Positions 11,951-22,645 of a stretch of 64,000 bases of DNA are shown here, one piece after another. Under the pieces are notes generated by a model. It saw only the letters and a program-made list of their open reading frames with translations, was not told the DNA's origin and did no database searches. How positions within the stretch are numbered: position 1 is the first letter of the stretch; each line of letters begins with the position of its first letter. The stretch comes from Melieria omissa (Eukaryota > Arthropoda > Insecta > Diptera > Ulidiidae), in contig OZ020268.1 of NCBI GenBank assembly GCA_963971225.1, positions 53,494,404 to 53,558,403 on the forward strand. The letters run 5' to 3'. Both the position numbers and the translations under genes were made by a program.

Positions 11951-12990
11951 GGAAAAAACAATAAATTAATAGTAAATTAATTAAAATAAATAATTGAAGA
12001 AATTTATTCAATTTTAGTTAAACAATGAAGAAAATTTTAAGGCAAAAAATATATTTTAAAAAAAATTTTAATTAAGTAAACTTTACTCTGAAAGACAATC
12101 GATAGGTCAGTTCAATCAAGAAATCACTGGAAGTTAATCTTAAGCTTAAAATTAATTGAAATAAACACTTGAAGAAATTAATTAAGTTTTAGTTTTTGTT
12201 ATATATTAAAAAAAAAATTAAATTTGAATAAATTAAACTTTACTCTAAATAACAAAAACACTGACGATTCCATCAAGAAATCACTGGAAATTAAACTTAA
12301 AGTTAATTAAAATAAATAATTGAAGGAATTTAAATAAGTTTTAGTTTATAACTAAATAATAAGAAACATTAAAAGGCAGAAATACAATTAAAAAAACCAT
12401 TTTTAATAAATAAAACTTTAGTTAAAATAACAAACAAAATTTCGAATCCATCAAAAAATCCTTGGAAACTATACTTTAACTTAAAATTAATTAAATAAAA
12501 CAGGTAAAAAAAGTTAATAAAGTTTTAGTTTATAATCAAATTATTAAAAAATAAATGGCAAAAAATGTATTTTAAAACAATTTTATTTATAATTTATAAA
12601 TAATATTGTAATTTTAATTTTATAAATAAAACAACAAATAAAATATCGATTCCATCAAGAAATCACTGGAAATTAAACTCAAAATTAATTAAAATAAAGA
12701 ATTGAAGAGATTAATTTTTAGTTTGTAACTAAATAATAAAAAAAAAGTATAAGGAAAAAAATATATTTGAACACAAAATTCCATAATTAAATTAGACACC
12801 AAATCACAAACAAAATGACGATTCCATCAAGAAATCACTGGAAATTAAACTTCAACTTTAAATTAATTAAACTAAACAATTAAAAAATTTAATTAAATGT
12901 TAGTTTATAACTAAATAATAAAATAATTAAAAATCAAAAAATAAAATTTTAATAAATTAAAATTTACTCAGACTCCAAACCCTAAAGCTA
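11950..12990. repeat. Diverged tandem array, 158-204-bp spacing, about 6 copies
   Basis: The landmark CCATCAAGAAATCACTGGAA (with variants) occurs at about 12112, 12270, 12448, 12652 and 12824. AATTAAAATAAATAATTGAA and GTTTTAGTTTATAACTAAAT recur at fixed relative places. Spacing is irregular (158, 178, 204, 172 bp). Very AT-rich and non-coding. Confidence 0.85.
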
Positions 12991-13948
12991 TGCTTTCAGC
13001 TTTCACACCACTGCAGCATCTTTCAAGCAAAGTTTCTGGGCTCCTCGAATTACTTGAACTTTTCAATGGCTAAGCAATTGGCTTAAAAACTATAAAATAT
13101 TTGAAAAAATTTGTCCCACGTATCAAAATGTTATTTTAAAAATATGTTTTTGTTTTATTTATTATAAATTCATTTATAATTCAACTGTTTTTTAATAATA
13201 TGCAAATAACTAAATAAAAAATGTTTTAAAATATTTTAATTTAATACAAATTTTCATAAATTTAGTTATAAACAAACTTTTTTTTTAATAATATTTATGC
13301 AAATAACTGACTTCTACTATCGAATCCTATTCCAATCGATATGCAATTCCAATTTAAAAATCGAATGCATTTACTTTCATTTATTTAGTTTATTCGTATT
13401 TTTCCAATATGCAAATGTTTCCTTTGTGCATGTCTGAAATATGAATAACAGATGTTATGAACTTTATAAGAAATTTGTTTGTAATAAATGAAGTAATTCA
13501 ATGCTTTTGCACTTCTTCTCTCACTCTCGCAAAACTTTTTCAAATGTTTTACACAATGAATGATCAAATATTTCACACAAAAAAACATCAAACAATTTAC
13601 AAATATTGTCAAATTTCACTATTTCTGAGATTCCAACAACAATGCATCCCAGCAGCTGCTGAAGCGTTGTGCATAATAAATGCAATAAATGATTTACCAG
13701 CTTATGGCATTACCAACCATCGAAATTGTGTGGTTTAGTTTTGGTTTTTATGCAAAATTGTGTAAAATAAAATACACTGCACATAGTAGAGCCGAAGTAA
13801 ATATTTCATAAATAACAAAAAATAAGCAAACGTTTCAAAGCGCATTTAAAAGCAGCCAATGGCTTCTCTAGTCATGCAACTACAACAACAACAGCAAGAA
13901 CAACTGATGCGCAAACCATAAGCAATGTTTGCTTGCTTTGTTTGTGCA
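12991..13948. other. Non-coding spacer
   Basis: AT-rich DNA without recognised features upstream of the R1-clade insertion. Confidence 0.5.
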
Positions 13949-13959
13949 TGTGCGTCTGT

Positions 13960-13961
<2 letters not shown>
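13949..13961. repeat. Target-site duplication (left) of R1-clade insertion
   Basis: TGTGCGTCTGTGT here is repeated exactly at 15123-15135 on the other side of the insertion. A 13-bp direct repeat around a poly-A-tailed, 5'-truncated element is the hallmark of target-primed reverse transcription. The last T may also belong to the poly-T run. Confidence 0.8.
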
Positions 13962-14004
<43 letters not shown>

Positions 14005-15122
14005 TATAGAGATGGAAAGCATCTAAAGCCAAAACCCCGTCAGTGTGGGACTTTAACCTCACTAAAACCACCTCTTTCTCGTCCTTTAGCCCGCCCGGTA
14101 CTACCGTTAGGTTTTTCGTCGGGAGGAGGGTTTAAGCGCTAGGCTCAATCGTCTGTCGACTGTTCGACGTGGTCACAGTACGAGTATGATTTTTTACTAC
14201 CTACATCTGTTGCGCTGTCTTTCAGCAGCCCGCAAAACCGCAATGACCTCAGCTGCCATATTACAGGCTGCGTCCCATTTCGCTTTTGCTGACGTCATAT
14301 GGGCTACCAAGTTTTCCGGCGTCGGTTGCTCACCGAAAACCGCCGATAGTTCCTGTCGATCCCTATTGAACCGAGGACATACAAAGAAGACGTGAAAAGC
14401 GTCCTCATCTACCTCCGTACAAATTTCGCAGAATGGCGAGGAGTCCCTTTTAAACCGGTAAAGGTATGCCCGGAAGCACCCATGTCCACTTAATATTTGG
14501 GTTAAGTAGAAGTCTACTTCTCCCCACTTCCTGTTGATCCAGCCTTTAAGGTCCGGGATCAAGCGATGTGTCCAGCGTCCGTTCTGCGCCGTGTTCCACT
14601 GGTGTTGCCATTTTTGCGTACTGCTGCGCCGCAGCTCGTCGCGGAAGTCCTTCCGTCGCTGACCCGCAGGGGCTTGCTGCGCCGACTCTTGCGCCAGGAT
14701 GTTGAATAGGCACATTCCCGCTATCACCAGCGCCGCATCCTCTGAGACTGTGCGAAAGGCAGAACACACGCGGAGGGCGCACAGGCGGTAGGCTGATCTC
14801 GCCTCTCTACCATATGATCTGTGGTTAAGCGCCTGGTGCCATATTGGGGATCCATACAGAAGTGTGCTTTTTACTACTCCAGCCAGTAGCTGTCTGCATC
14901 TTTGCCTTGGGCCCTTTGTGTTGGCCATTAGTCTTGCAAGGCCTGCGGCGGTTTTGGCCGCTTTTTTGCTTGCATTCTCGAGGTGGTTTTTGTACGAAAG
15001 CCTTGAATCAATTAATATCCCGAGATATTTTACCACTGGCTTTGACGTGATGTTGTGTTCACCGACCTTTATTGTGACTGTTTCTAGCTTTTTCCGGCTA
15101 GAAATCAGAACTGCTTCAGTTT
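13962..15122 (-). mobile_element. 5'-truncated R1-clade non-LTR retrotransposon
   Basis: Read on the minus strand, the insertion starts inside the reverse transcriptase thumb region at about 15123. It runs through the C-terminal zinc knuckle, has a ~194-bp 3' UTR (14003-14196) and ends in a ~41-nt poly-A (poly-T 13962-14002). Perfect 13-bp target duplications flank it. The 5' end abuts a (TG)n/(CA)n microsatellite (15131-15163). The upstream 5' part (ORF1, endonuclease, RT core) is absent. Its 3' UTR resembles that of the copy at 38971-41205 (shared GGAAAGCAT..AAGAGCCAAA-type strings), so the two are related families. Confidence 0.9.
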
Positions 15123-15123
15123 T
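14197..15123 (-). pseudogene. C-terminal part of R1-clade reverse transcriptase ORF2
   Basis: About 308 codons stay open, from the truncation point to a stop at 14197. The frame begins KTEAVLISSRKKLE (RT motif D area), then VKYLGILIDSRLSYKNH, the conserved thumb-region phrase. It continues through LLYGSPIW and ends with the R1-type C-terminal block LSGHGCFRAYLYRF and a zinc knuckle C-x2-C-x8-H-x4-C (CEICTEVDEDAFHVFFVC). In the intact family these parts follow the RT palm and help bind template RNA. The catalytic YADD, the endonuclease and ORF1 are missing, so this copy cannot move by itself. No ATG start is expected because the 5' end is a truncation. The lack of internal stops and the clean target duplication suggest a fairly recent insertion. 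Confidence 0.88.
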
Positions 15124-15165
15124 GTGCGTCTGTGTGTGTGTGTGTGTATGTGTGTGTGTGTGTAG
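15123..15165. repeat. Target duplication (right) and (TG)n microsatellite
   Basis: The right copy of the 13-bp target duplication (15123-15135) grades directly into TG repeats with one TA interruption, ending about 15163. In retrotransposon orientation this is an (AC)n tract immediately 5' of the insertion. Confidence 0.9.
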
Positions 15166-15565
15166 TACAAACTACTTCCGGCAGTTCATCATAATTTCAA
15201 GCATTCGAAACAGCAAACAATTTCAAATGTTTTGTAAATATTTTCGATGTCTTTGCATGAAATGCTCAGCAGCGTTAAGTGGCTGAAATTTACGAATAAA
15301 AAACGAAGCAGCATTTTTATTATTATTAAAGAGGCAACAATAACCATGAACATAAATAAGTATCTATAACTAATGAAACAAAGGCTAATTATAAATTAAG
15401 CATGGGCAGAAAAAATTAAATTAAACAACAACCATAACTAATACCTACCTTTGGTATAAGAACTCATATTGAATGCGCCAGGAAGCAGCTTTACTGGCTG
15501 TAACCATGAGATGGTCACCCTTGTCCAATTTTGTTTTAATTGTCAGAAGCAAGAACTGATTAGAA
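15166..15565. other. Non-coding spacer
   Basis: AT-rich, nothing recognised. Confidence 0.5.
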
Positions 15566-16380
15566 GTTAGAACCTAATTACGAATTTCAATGCTGTGCGA
15601 CTTTGAATCCTTTGTGACTTATAACTTCAAAGCTATAACAGATTGAAACTTTCGTTTGTGTAAGAGATACCACGCCCCTTTCGTCAAAAATCATTAAAAT
15701 TCTTCAGTAAGTAGATGTAACTAAGAAACGACTTTGTACTGAGTTTGAATGCTGTGTGACTTATAACTCCAAAGCTATAACCTATTGAAAATTTCGTTTG
15801 TATGAGAGATACCACGCCCCTTTCATCAATAATCACCAGATTTCATCAGTGAACAGATATGACTAAGAAACCACTCTATGTTGAGTTTGAATGCTGTGTG
15901 ACTTATAACTCTAAAGTTGTAAGAGATTGAAAATTTCACTTGCATGGCAACTGCCACGCCCCGTTGTACTACATCAGCCAAAATTTGTTCGTAAATTAAA
16001 ATGACTAAGAGAATATTTTGTGCCAAGTTTTAATGCTCCATGGCTAATAGTTTCAAAGCTGTAGCAGGTTAAAACTTCGTTTGTATGAGAGATACCACGC
16101 CCCTTTTATCAATAATCACCAAATTTCATCAGTGAGCAGGTATGACTAAAAGACGACTTCCTACTGAGTATGAATGCTGTGCAGCTTTATCTGCCAAAGT
16201 TATAGTAGAATGCAAGTTTCAGTTATATGACAAGTGCCACGCCTCTTTGTTCGATATACACCATATCTCTCCAGTACAAATAAGGAATTATTTAAAAATT
16301 CCCTGCCGAGTTTTAATGCACTGCGATTTGTTGTTCCAAAGCTATGGCAGATTGAACATTTCAGTTCTAAGTCGGCCGCC
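15566..16380. repeat. Satellite family A, locus 1: ~142-bp tandem repeat, about 5.5 copies
   Basis: CCACGCCCC (or the close variant CCACGCCTC) recurs at about 15669, 15809, 15952, 16095 and 16239, with a spacing of 140-144 bp. Each unit carries TTTGAATGCTGTGTGACTTA, AACTCCAAAGCTATAAC and TTTCGTTTGTATGAGAGAT. Homologous units at 21815-22490 show this is a dispersed family. The period is close to nucleosome size. No gene is present; the frames across the array are artefacts. Confidence 0.92.
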
Positions 16381-17311
16381 ATGAATTTTTGTTCAATACC
16401 TAACAATGCAACAACAATAATGTACATTGTAACAGAAGAAACACCAACTACAACAATCAACTATTGAAACAATGAAAAAGTTTCCTGATATTGCCGACAA
16501 ACGTGACAATGATAAAGACAATGCCAACAACAACGACATTGTTGTTGAATGTCAGCGACAATGTTGTTGGTGTTTTTGCTGCTGTAGGGCGCTGATCATA
16601 TGTGATAATGTCTGAAAATTTATACAAATGTTAATTAAGTTGAGTGCAATGATAATGTTTCGTGAGTTTGACGACGATCTGTCTGCAATTTACGTTCTGA
16701 CAATAGAGGTGTTCACAAAACGCAATAAAATGGAAGAAAAGTACTAATAATTTGTAATGTACCTTAAATTGGTAGGAGGTGTTGTTGTACAATCTTTAGT
16801 AACGTTGTCAGCTTGTCTGAGTGCTTTTTTCTCCTCTCTCTCTTTATTTTATCACTTCTTCCCACTGTCATTGATCAAGAATGTCGCATCTCAGCTACAC
16901 AATTTACTAGGCTTTTTTATGTCCACGGCAAATAACAAATTACTTAATTATGCTGCACAATTATACAAATGCTTTAACATTAATTCATGAAAACAAACAC
17001 TTTGTACACACTTTAAAAATTCCTCAAGTCATCAAAAATAAATTCATGATATCATCGCTGCAAAGTGTTATTATGAAAATGATAAAGTCCGTTGATGAGC
17101 CATAACGTCCGTAACACTGTTGAAATGCTTAATTATTAGCGCCTCTCTAGATTTGCTAAGTAGTTTTGCGCAGTTTTTTTATTATTATTATTAGTGGGTA
17201 TTTTAAATTGTTTTCCTTACAGCAGCAACATAAAGTGAGAAGCGCAAAAACTATTGTTGTTGTTTATTAAAAATGTACAACCTTTTTGAATTATTCATAG
17301 TATTATTTATA
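16381..17311. other. Non-coding spacer
   Basis: Includes a small CAACAACAACG/CATTGTTGTTG inverted motif near 16528-16552 and AT-rich DNA. No gene is supported. Confidence 0.5.
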
Positions 17312-17610
17312 GCATAGACTATGAAGTCATATGTGGCCAACAATGGCCCACAAATGTTGTGAGGTGACGGCAGTTCAAAAAAACATGCATTCAAATGTTG
17401 ACCACCTTTGGCCGCACAAAGGCCGAGAGTAGACAAAGAGAATGCTGAAAAGATGGGTAGAGCTCTGTACGCAGTACTAACAAGTTAACAGAGCGGCCAG
17501 GAACTCATATGTGGCCAACAACGGCCCACAGAAGTTGTGAGGTGGCGGGAGTTCAAAAAAACATTCATTCACCTTTGGTGGAGAAAGAAAATGTTGAAAA
17601 AATGGAAAAA
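17312..17610. repeat. Direct duplication of ~110-140 bp
   Basis: TCATATGTGGCCAACAA, CGGCCCACA/TGGCCCACA, TTGTGAGGTG and GTTCAAAAAAACAT occur at about 17327-17390 and again at 17505-17567. Offset is about 178 bp. Confidence 0.85.
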
Positions 17611-17794
17611 GAGTGATAAGAGTATTGAACTCTCGTTGGAAATTGAATTCAATGAGAAGTGAGTAGAAATAAAGTAGATTAAAGGAAGAAATTCCAGCAG
17701 AATTAATAGAAAAAGGGATTCTAAAATGTTTAGAATCCCTTTTTTCTGCCTCGCTATTGACCATCTTCCTGAGATTTAGAGTAAAAATTTCCAC

Positions 17795-18125
17795 AAGGTT
17801 AGTGAGCAAAGTAGACCCTGAAATTTTCAGATTTTTTCTTGCCGGCAACGAATCAACTCCTGGAGGCTTAGAACAGAAATCTAATTAAGGTTAGTGAGAA
17901 AATCATATCCTAGAATTTTTAGATTTTTTGCCGGCTACGAATCAGCTCTCTGAGGCTTAAAGTAGAAATCTCATTAAAGTTAGTGAGTAAATAAGACCCT
18001 GGAATTTTTAGTTTTTTTCTAGTCGGCAACGAATCATCTCCTGGAGGCTTAGAGTAGAAATCTCAGCAAAGTTAGAATGAGAGAGAAATGATGACCCTGG
18101 TTTTTTTTACTTTTTCAAACCGGCG
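17795..18125. repeat. ~90-bp tandem repeat, about 4 copies
   Basis: GTTAGTGAG or its variant starts at about 17798, 17889, 17978 and 18070. Each is followed by GACCCTGGAATTTTTAG-like and GGCAACGAATCA strings. Non-coding. Confidence 0.85.
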
Positions 18126-18164
18126 ATAGACATTGTTTTTCTTTTTTTTTTTAGATTTATTCTT

Positions 18165-18745
18165 TTTTAGTATTTTTTTACATTTGGAAAACTCTTTCTC
18201 TTTCTTCTTCTGCTCCAGAATGACAACCACCACAGAAATCTTTGGTCTCTTGTGTTCTTAATTTGTTTAGTGTACTTCCTCTTCATTAGTGTTCTTCTTC
18301 TGTAATTTTCTTCTTCTTTCGTTTCTTTGTCTTCTTCTTCAGTTGTTGGTGTGTAGTGTTCTTCTTTTTCTTTAGTGTTCTTCTTCTTCATTAGTGTTCT
18401 TCTTCCGTAGTATTCTTCTTCTTTCGTTTCTTTTTCTTCAGAATGACAATCATTATAAAAAATATTGGTCTGTGGTGTTCTTTTTTTCTTAGTGTTCTTC
18501 TTCTTTAGTGTCTTCTTCTTCGCTAGTGTTCTTCTTCTTTCGTTTATTTTTCTTCTTCTTCAGAATGACATACACCACAGAAATCTTTGGTCTCTTGTGT
18601 TCTTCTTCTTCTTTAGTGCTCTTCTTCTTCATTAGTGTTCTTCTTCTGTAGCGTTCTCCTTCTTCTTTAGTGTTCTTCTTCTTCTGTAATGTTCTTCTTT
18701 CGCTTTTTCTTCTTCTGTAGTGTTCTTGTTTCGTTTCTTTTTCGT
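18165..18745. repeat. TTC-rich polypyrimidine tract with higher-order repeats
   Basis: A degenerate array of TTAGTGTTCTTCTTC units on the + strand. A longer repeat, GAATGACA..CCACAGAAATCTTT, recurs near 18219 and 18562, with a more diverged copy at 18440. The purine-only minus-strand frame (Lys/Glu-rich) is an artefact. Confidence 0.85.
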
Positions 18746-21019
18746 TTTCAAAATGACAAAAAACTTTTTTAATAAAAATTTCGTCCTACAATGAGTCAAC
18801 CAGAAGAAACCGAAACGAATTATGTAAAAATATAATAATAAAATATATTAATAAAATATATTAATAAAACATTTTACTACCCCGAATTTTGTGCTTTTCT
18901 TCATTCCTCGCACACTGACGTTGGTGACGTTTTATTGTATTTTGTTTAAAAATATTTTTTTTCATTTCAAAGCCTTTTCCGTTCGCTTCTGTTTGCTTCG
19001 TGCATTCTTCAGCCAACACAAAGAGTTGTGTGTGTATGTGTGTGTGGCTGTTTTTGTTAGCCTACTTCAAAGCGCAAACGGCAGCGGCATATTTTCGCGC
19101 TTACAACAAAAATACAAAGAAAAAAGTCCAAAGCTCAAAAGCAGCAGCCAGAAAATTTCATTATTTAGTACAAAGCATGAAAAAATCGCAGCTTCCTTTT
19201 CGGCAATGAAGAAAAATTTCAATTTTTTTATGTGTAAAATTTTTGCCAGTGGTGGTGTAACAGCCGGAAATATTTATTACAGTCAAAATTGACAAAGTTT
19301 TGCAGTTTAACGTACAACAAAGTAACAAAAAACAAAACTCAAATTATACGAAAACGCTTACAAATTTGCTGCCGCCAACAATGAATTAAAATTTATGGTA
19401 CTAAGCAGTTGTTGGTGTTGTTTTTTTTTTCATTTCTTTTCTTAATGGAAACAAAATGTTCCAAGCGCTTTCACTCGCTGCAGTGCAGATGATGCAACGT
19501 ATCGGTATCTCTTTCTGCCTCTGTCTGTCTCACTCGCTCTCTCCTAATTCATGCGGTCAGAGTGGCGCACGCGGTTTTTCTGGCAGTGAAGCTTGTCGCT
19601 CCATGAATGGTTGATTTGTGTGCGCACACGACACCTGCATTCATTTGCGTTGTAATAAAAATCAAATTTGAATTAAATTGCGAAACTTTTGTGCCCCTCA
19701 TTTCCACTTCCACGCATTTCTACACATTTGTTAAATTTATGCAATTGTCGACTTCCCAAAGTTATTGTGCGCGTCGAGCTAAAAACGCCCATCGCTCACG
19801 CTGGCCCACAGTGCTCAGCTGCCGCCGCCTTATTGGCCACTTGATCCTTTTTGCTGCCTACGCGCACCTAAGTATGTATGTGTGTGTTAAAAATTAGGGT
19901 CAAACGGCAACAAATTTTCATTTATGTGCATTTTCAATAATTCTCAGGCGACCAAGGCAAACACACGTACGCACACACACACACGCGCGCACACTTTGCC
20001 ACGCAGCCAATTGTTAACAACTGGCCCATTGTGCCCTTTTGTTTGTTTGTTATCTGTTTTGTTGTTGTTGTTGGCCCTTGTTAGCTTTTGTTATGGTGTT
20101 GGTGCTATTCTTGTCATTGTTGTTGTTGCTGGGTATTTTCACTTAACGCCACCGCCACCCAACAGCCGAGCCGTTCATATGGGAACTGAACCTGGAGGTT
20201 AAATTGTATCTGTATGCGACCAGTTGCCATTGATACAACTTAAATAACGTTACGGTCCAGACTTAAATAAAAATAAATTCTCAATGATGCATTTTTTTGT
20301 TTAGCTCTCATTGTTGTTGTTGTGCTCCTTGCTGTCTTGTAATGTTTGCATATTTATTTGGGCAGTTTGGGTTGGGATTTTGTTGGAAGATAGAAGGCGA
20401 AAGGATCGTGGAAATTTTTTATTGCTGAAAATTGTAATTTACGATAAGTATTTTATTATTGTTTTTGTTGTTGGTTTTAGGTCATAATAGCCCAAAACAT
20501 GTGTGGTAGTGTGGTAAAAGTCAAGCAAAGCGAAGGTCGAGTTTATTGCCGCAAAGCCAGCCATGGCATCCCTGTAAATTTGTAAATGGCATGAAAATGT
20601 TATTTTCGCTATTTTATCAAATGTTGATAATTTTATGTATTTTTTGTTTTTTGCCCCTTTACCTTTGTTAAACTGCGTTACCTAAACAATAAAAGACAAA
20701 TTTTAGAAAGAAACAAAAGAATTGAGAAAATTCACAATTTCAAACTAACAGCAACTAAATAAAAAATTCTTAAAAAACACAGAATTATATTTACATATTT
20801 TAATTTTTTTTTTGTTTATTTACTTATCTTTAAATTTGTATATTTATTTATTTTAAAATACTTTTAAAATTTTTTGTTTATCTATATGAAAAAGTTAACA
20901 TTTTTGAGCAAAATGCTAGCAAATATTTTTAAATGTCATTTATTTAATTATTTATTTATTTATAAATTTATTTATTTATATAGTTATTAGTTTTTTTTTT
21001 TTTTATGAATGTCCAATAA
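18746..21019. other. Non-coding spacer with CA/TG microsatellites
   Basis: Short TG/CA tracts at 19026-19046 and 19973-19992, plus GTT-rich patches at 20055-20130. No gene is supported. T-rich low-complexity DNA runs at 20780-21010. Confidence 0.5.
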
Positions 21020-21720
21020 ATCGTGTTTCTCCATACAAACTGTTAACCCATTGTTGACCCCGTTAAATTTTGGTTTTCAAAAAAGTGAAAAACACGTGTT
21101 TATTATTATTATTTCTCAAGTACTCTAATTTCACAAAGTTAGAAGTCTGTGGCCCCATTAATTCAATTTTTTTTACAGTTTCGCCATACAAACTTTTAAC
21201 CGGTCGTTGACCCCGTTCGATTTTAATATTCGAAAAAAATCAAAAACACGTATCGAGTTATTTTACATTTGAAGTACTTTCAGCAAGTTTGAAGTTAAAA
21301 GACAAAACAAATTGTTTCTTCATACATACTTTTAACCCGTCGTTGATCCAGTTAGATTTCGATTTTGAACATAATGTGAAACGCTTGTTTATTTTCAAGT
21401 ATTTGTACAATTTTTTAAGTCAATATGCCTATCGGTCCATGTTTTTTTCGAGTCTACCCTTAAACAAATCTTAACCCATTATTGGTCCAGTTAAATTTTG
21501 ATTTTCGAAAAATAATAAAATACGTGTCGCATTATTTTTGGTTTAGAGTAGTTTCAGGAAGTTCGAAATCAATATGACTCTTAAATCACTTTTCTTCATA
21601 CAACACCTTAACACATGTTTTGCCCCTTTACACACCGAATTTTAAAAATCCCGTCGGGATTAATTTTTCAATTGCGGAGGTTAATTTTTCAAGATGTATC
21701 TATAGTTCAAATTTCATGTT
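21020..21720 (+). repeat. Satellite family B, locus 1: ~140-bp repeat, about 5 copies, with a distinct end block
   Basis: TTAACCCATTGTTGACCCCG (variants) occurs at about 21042, 21198, 21332, 21472 and 21608. Each is followed by GTTAAATTTTGNTTTTCGAA and AAAACACGTNTT. The array ends in a non-tandem block with ATCCCGTCGGGATTAA and GGAGGTTAATTTTTCAAGAT. The same repeat plus the same end block lies inverted at 37620-38270. Confidence 0.88.
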
Positions 21721-21749
21721 TGTAGCTTCAGCGGTTTGGGCTGAGCGAT

Positions 21750-22490
21750 GATGAATTAATCAATCAATCAGTCAGTCAGTTAGGGCAAACAATCTATGTA
21801 TATAAAAATGGAGGCGGTACCACGCCCTCTTGTCCAATGCTCACAACTTTCTTCTAGTCGAATTGTACTACTAAGTGAAGAGTTCGTACCAAATTTCACT
21901 GATGTGTGTGTGTACGGCATAACTGTTGGATCATCAAAAATGTGCCACGCCCCTTGACCAACGCCGATAAAATCTCATCAGTAGAATGACACATCTATGA
22001 AACGACGGTACACCAAATTTCAATGCCGTGCGGCTTACAACTCCGAAGTTATTCCATTTAAAAGATTTTAGTTGTATGGGCGGTGCCACACCCCCTTGTT
22101 AAATACCCGTCCCATTCCCTCTGCCGAAAGATATGATTCAATGGTAGGTTCATACCAAGTTTCATTGATGTACGACTTACAGTTCTGCTGCATAAAAAAT
22201 GTGCCACGCCCCTTGTTCAACGCCCATCAAATTTTAACAGTAGAATGGCACATCTATGCAACGACGGTACACCAAATTTCAATGCTGTGCGACTTACAAT
22301 TCCGAAACTGTTCCATATAAAAGATTTAAGTTGTATGGGCGGTGCCACACCCCTTTGTTCAATACCCACCCCATTCCCTCTATCGAAGGACATGATTAAA
22401 TAGTAAGTTTGTACCAAATTTAAGTGATACGTACCTATGGTTCCAAAGTTATTGTCGAAAAATGTATTATTGTGGTGCCACGCAACTTTT
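21750..22490. repeat. Satellite family A, locus 2, with ~258-bp higher-order unit
   Basis: CCACGCCC/CCACACCC landmarks occur at 21820, 21945, 22086, 22204 and 22344, with a decayed one at 22478. Spacings alternate at about 118-125 and 140 bp. Pairs form a 258-bp higher-order repeat: 21945 to 22204 and 22086 to 22344 are nearly identical blocks. CAAATTTCAATGCTGTGCGA links the family to locus 1 at 15.6 kb. The start is preceded by ATCAATCAATCAGTCAGTCA (21756). Confidence 0.88.
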
Positions 22491-22619
22491 TCTCGACTTT
22501 TCTTTTTTTCTAAACCTTCACGTAATAATTTTGAACAAACCCGCCGAAACAAGTATCCAAATTGGTCCAGTCGTTTTCGAGTTTTAAGCAGCCGAACGAA
22601 CCACGTTTTATTTTTATAT

Positions 22620-22645
22620 ACAGTGGGCGACAAAAGTCTACGTAC
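22620..22645. mobile_element. Possible single Tc1/mariner-type terminal repeat
   Basis: TA followed by CAGTGGGCGACAAAAGTCTA at 22621 resembles the CAGTG..GACAAAAGT ends of Tc1-like transposons. I could not find the opposite terminus within the window, so at most this is a solo end or a remnant. Confidence 0.35.

Noticed and set aside
16500..16570. Inverted CAACAACAACG/CATTGTTGTTG structure
   Set aside because: Explained by common CAA/GTT simple repeats meeting head to head. The stem is short.
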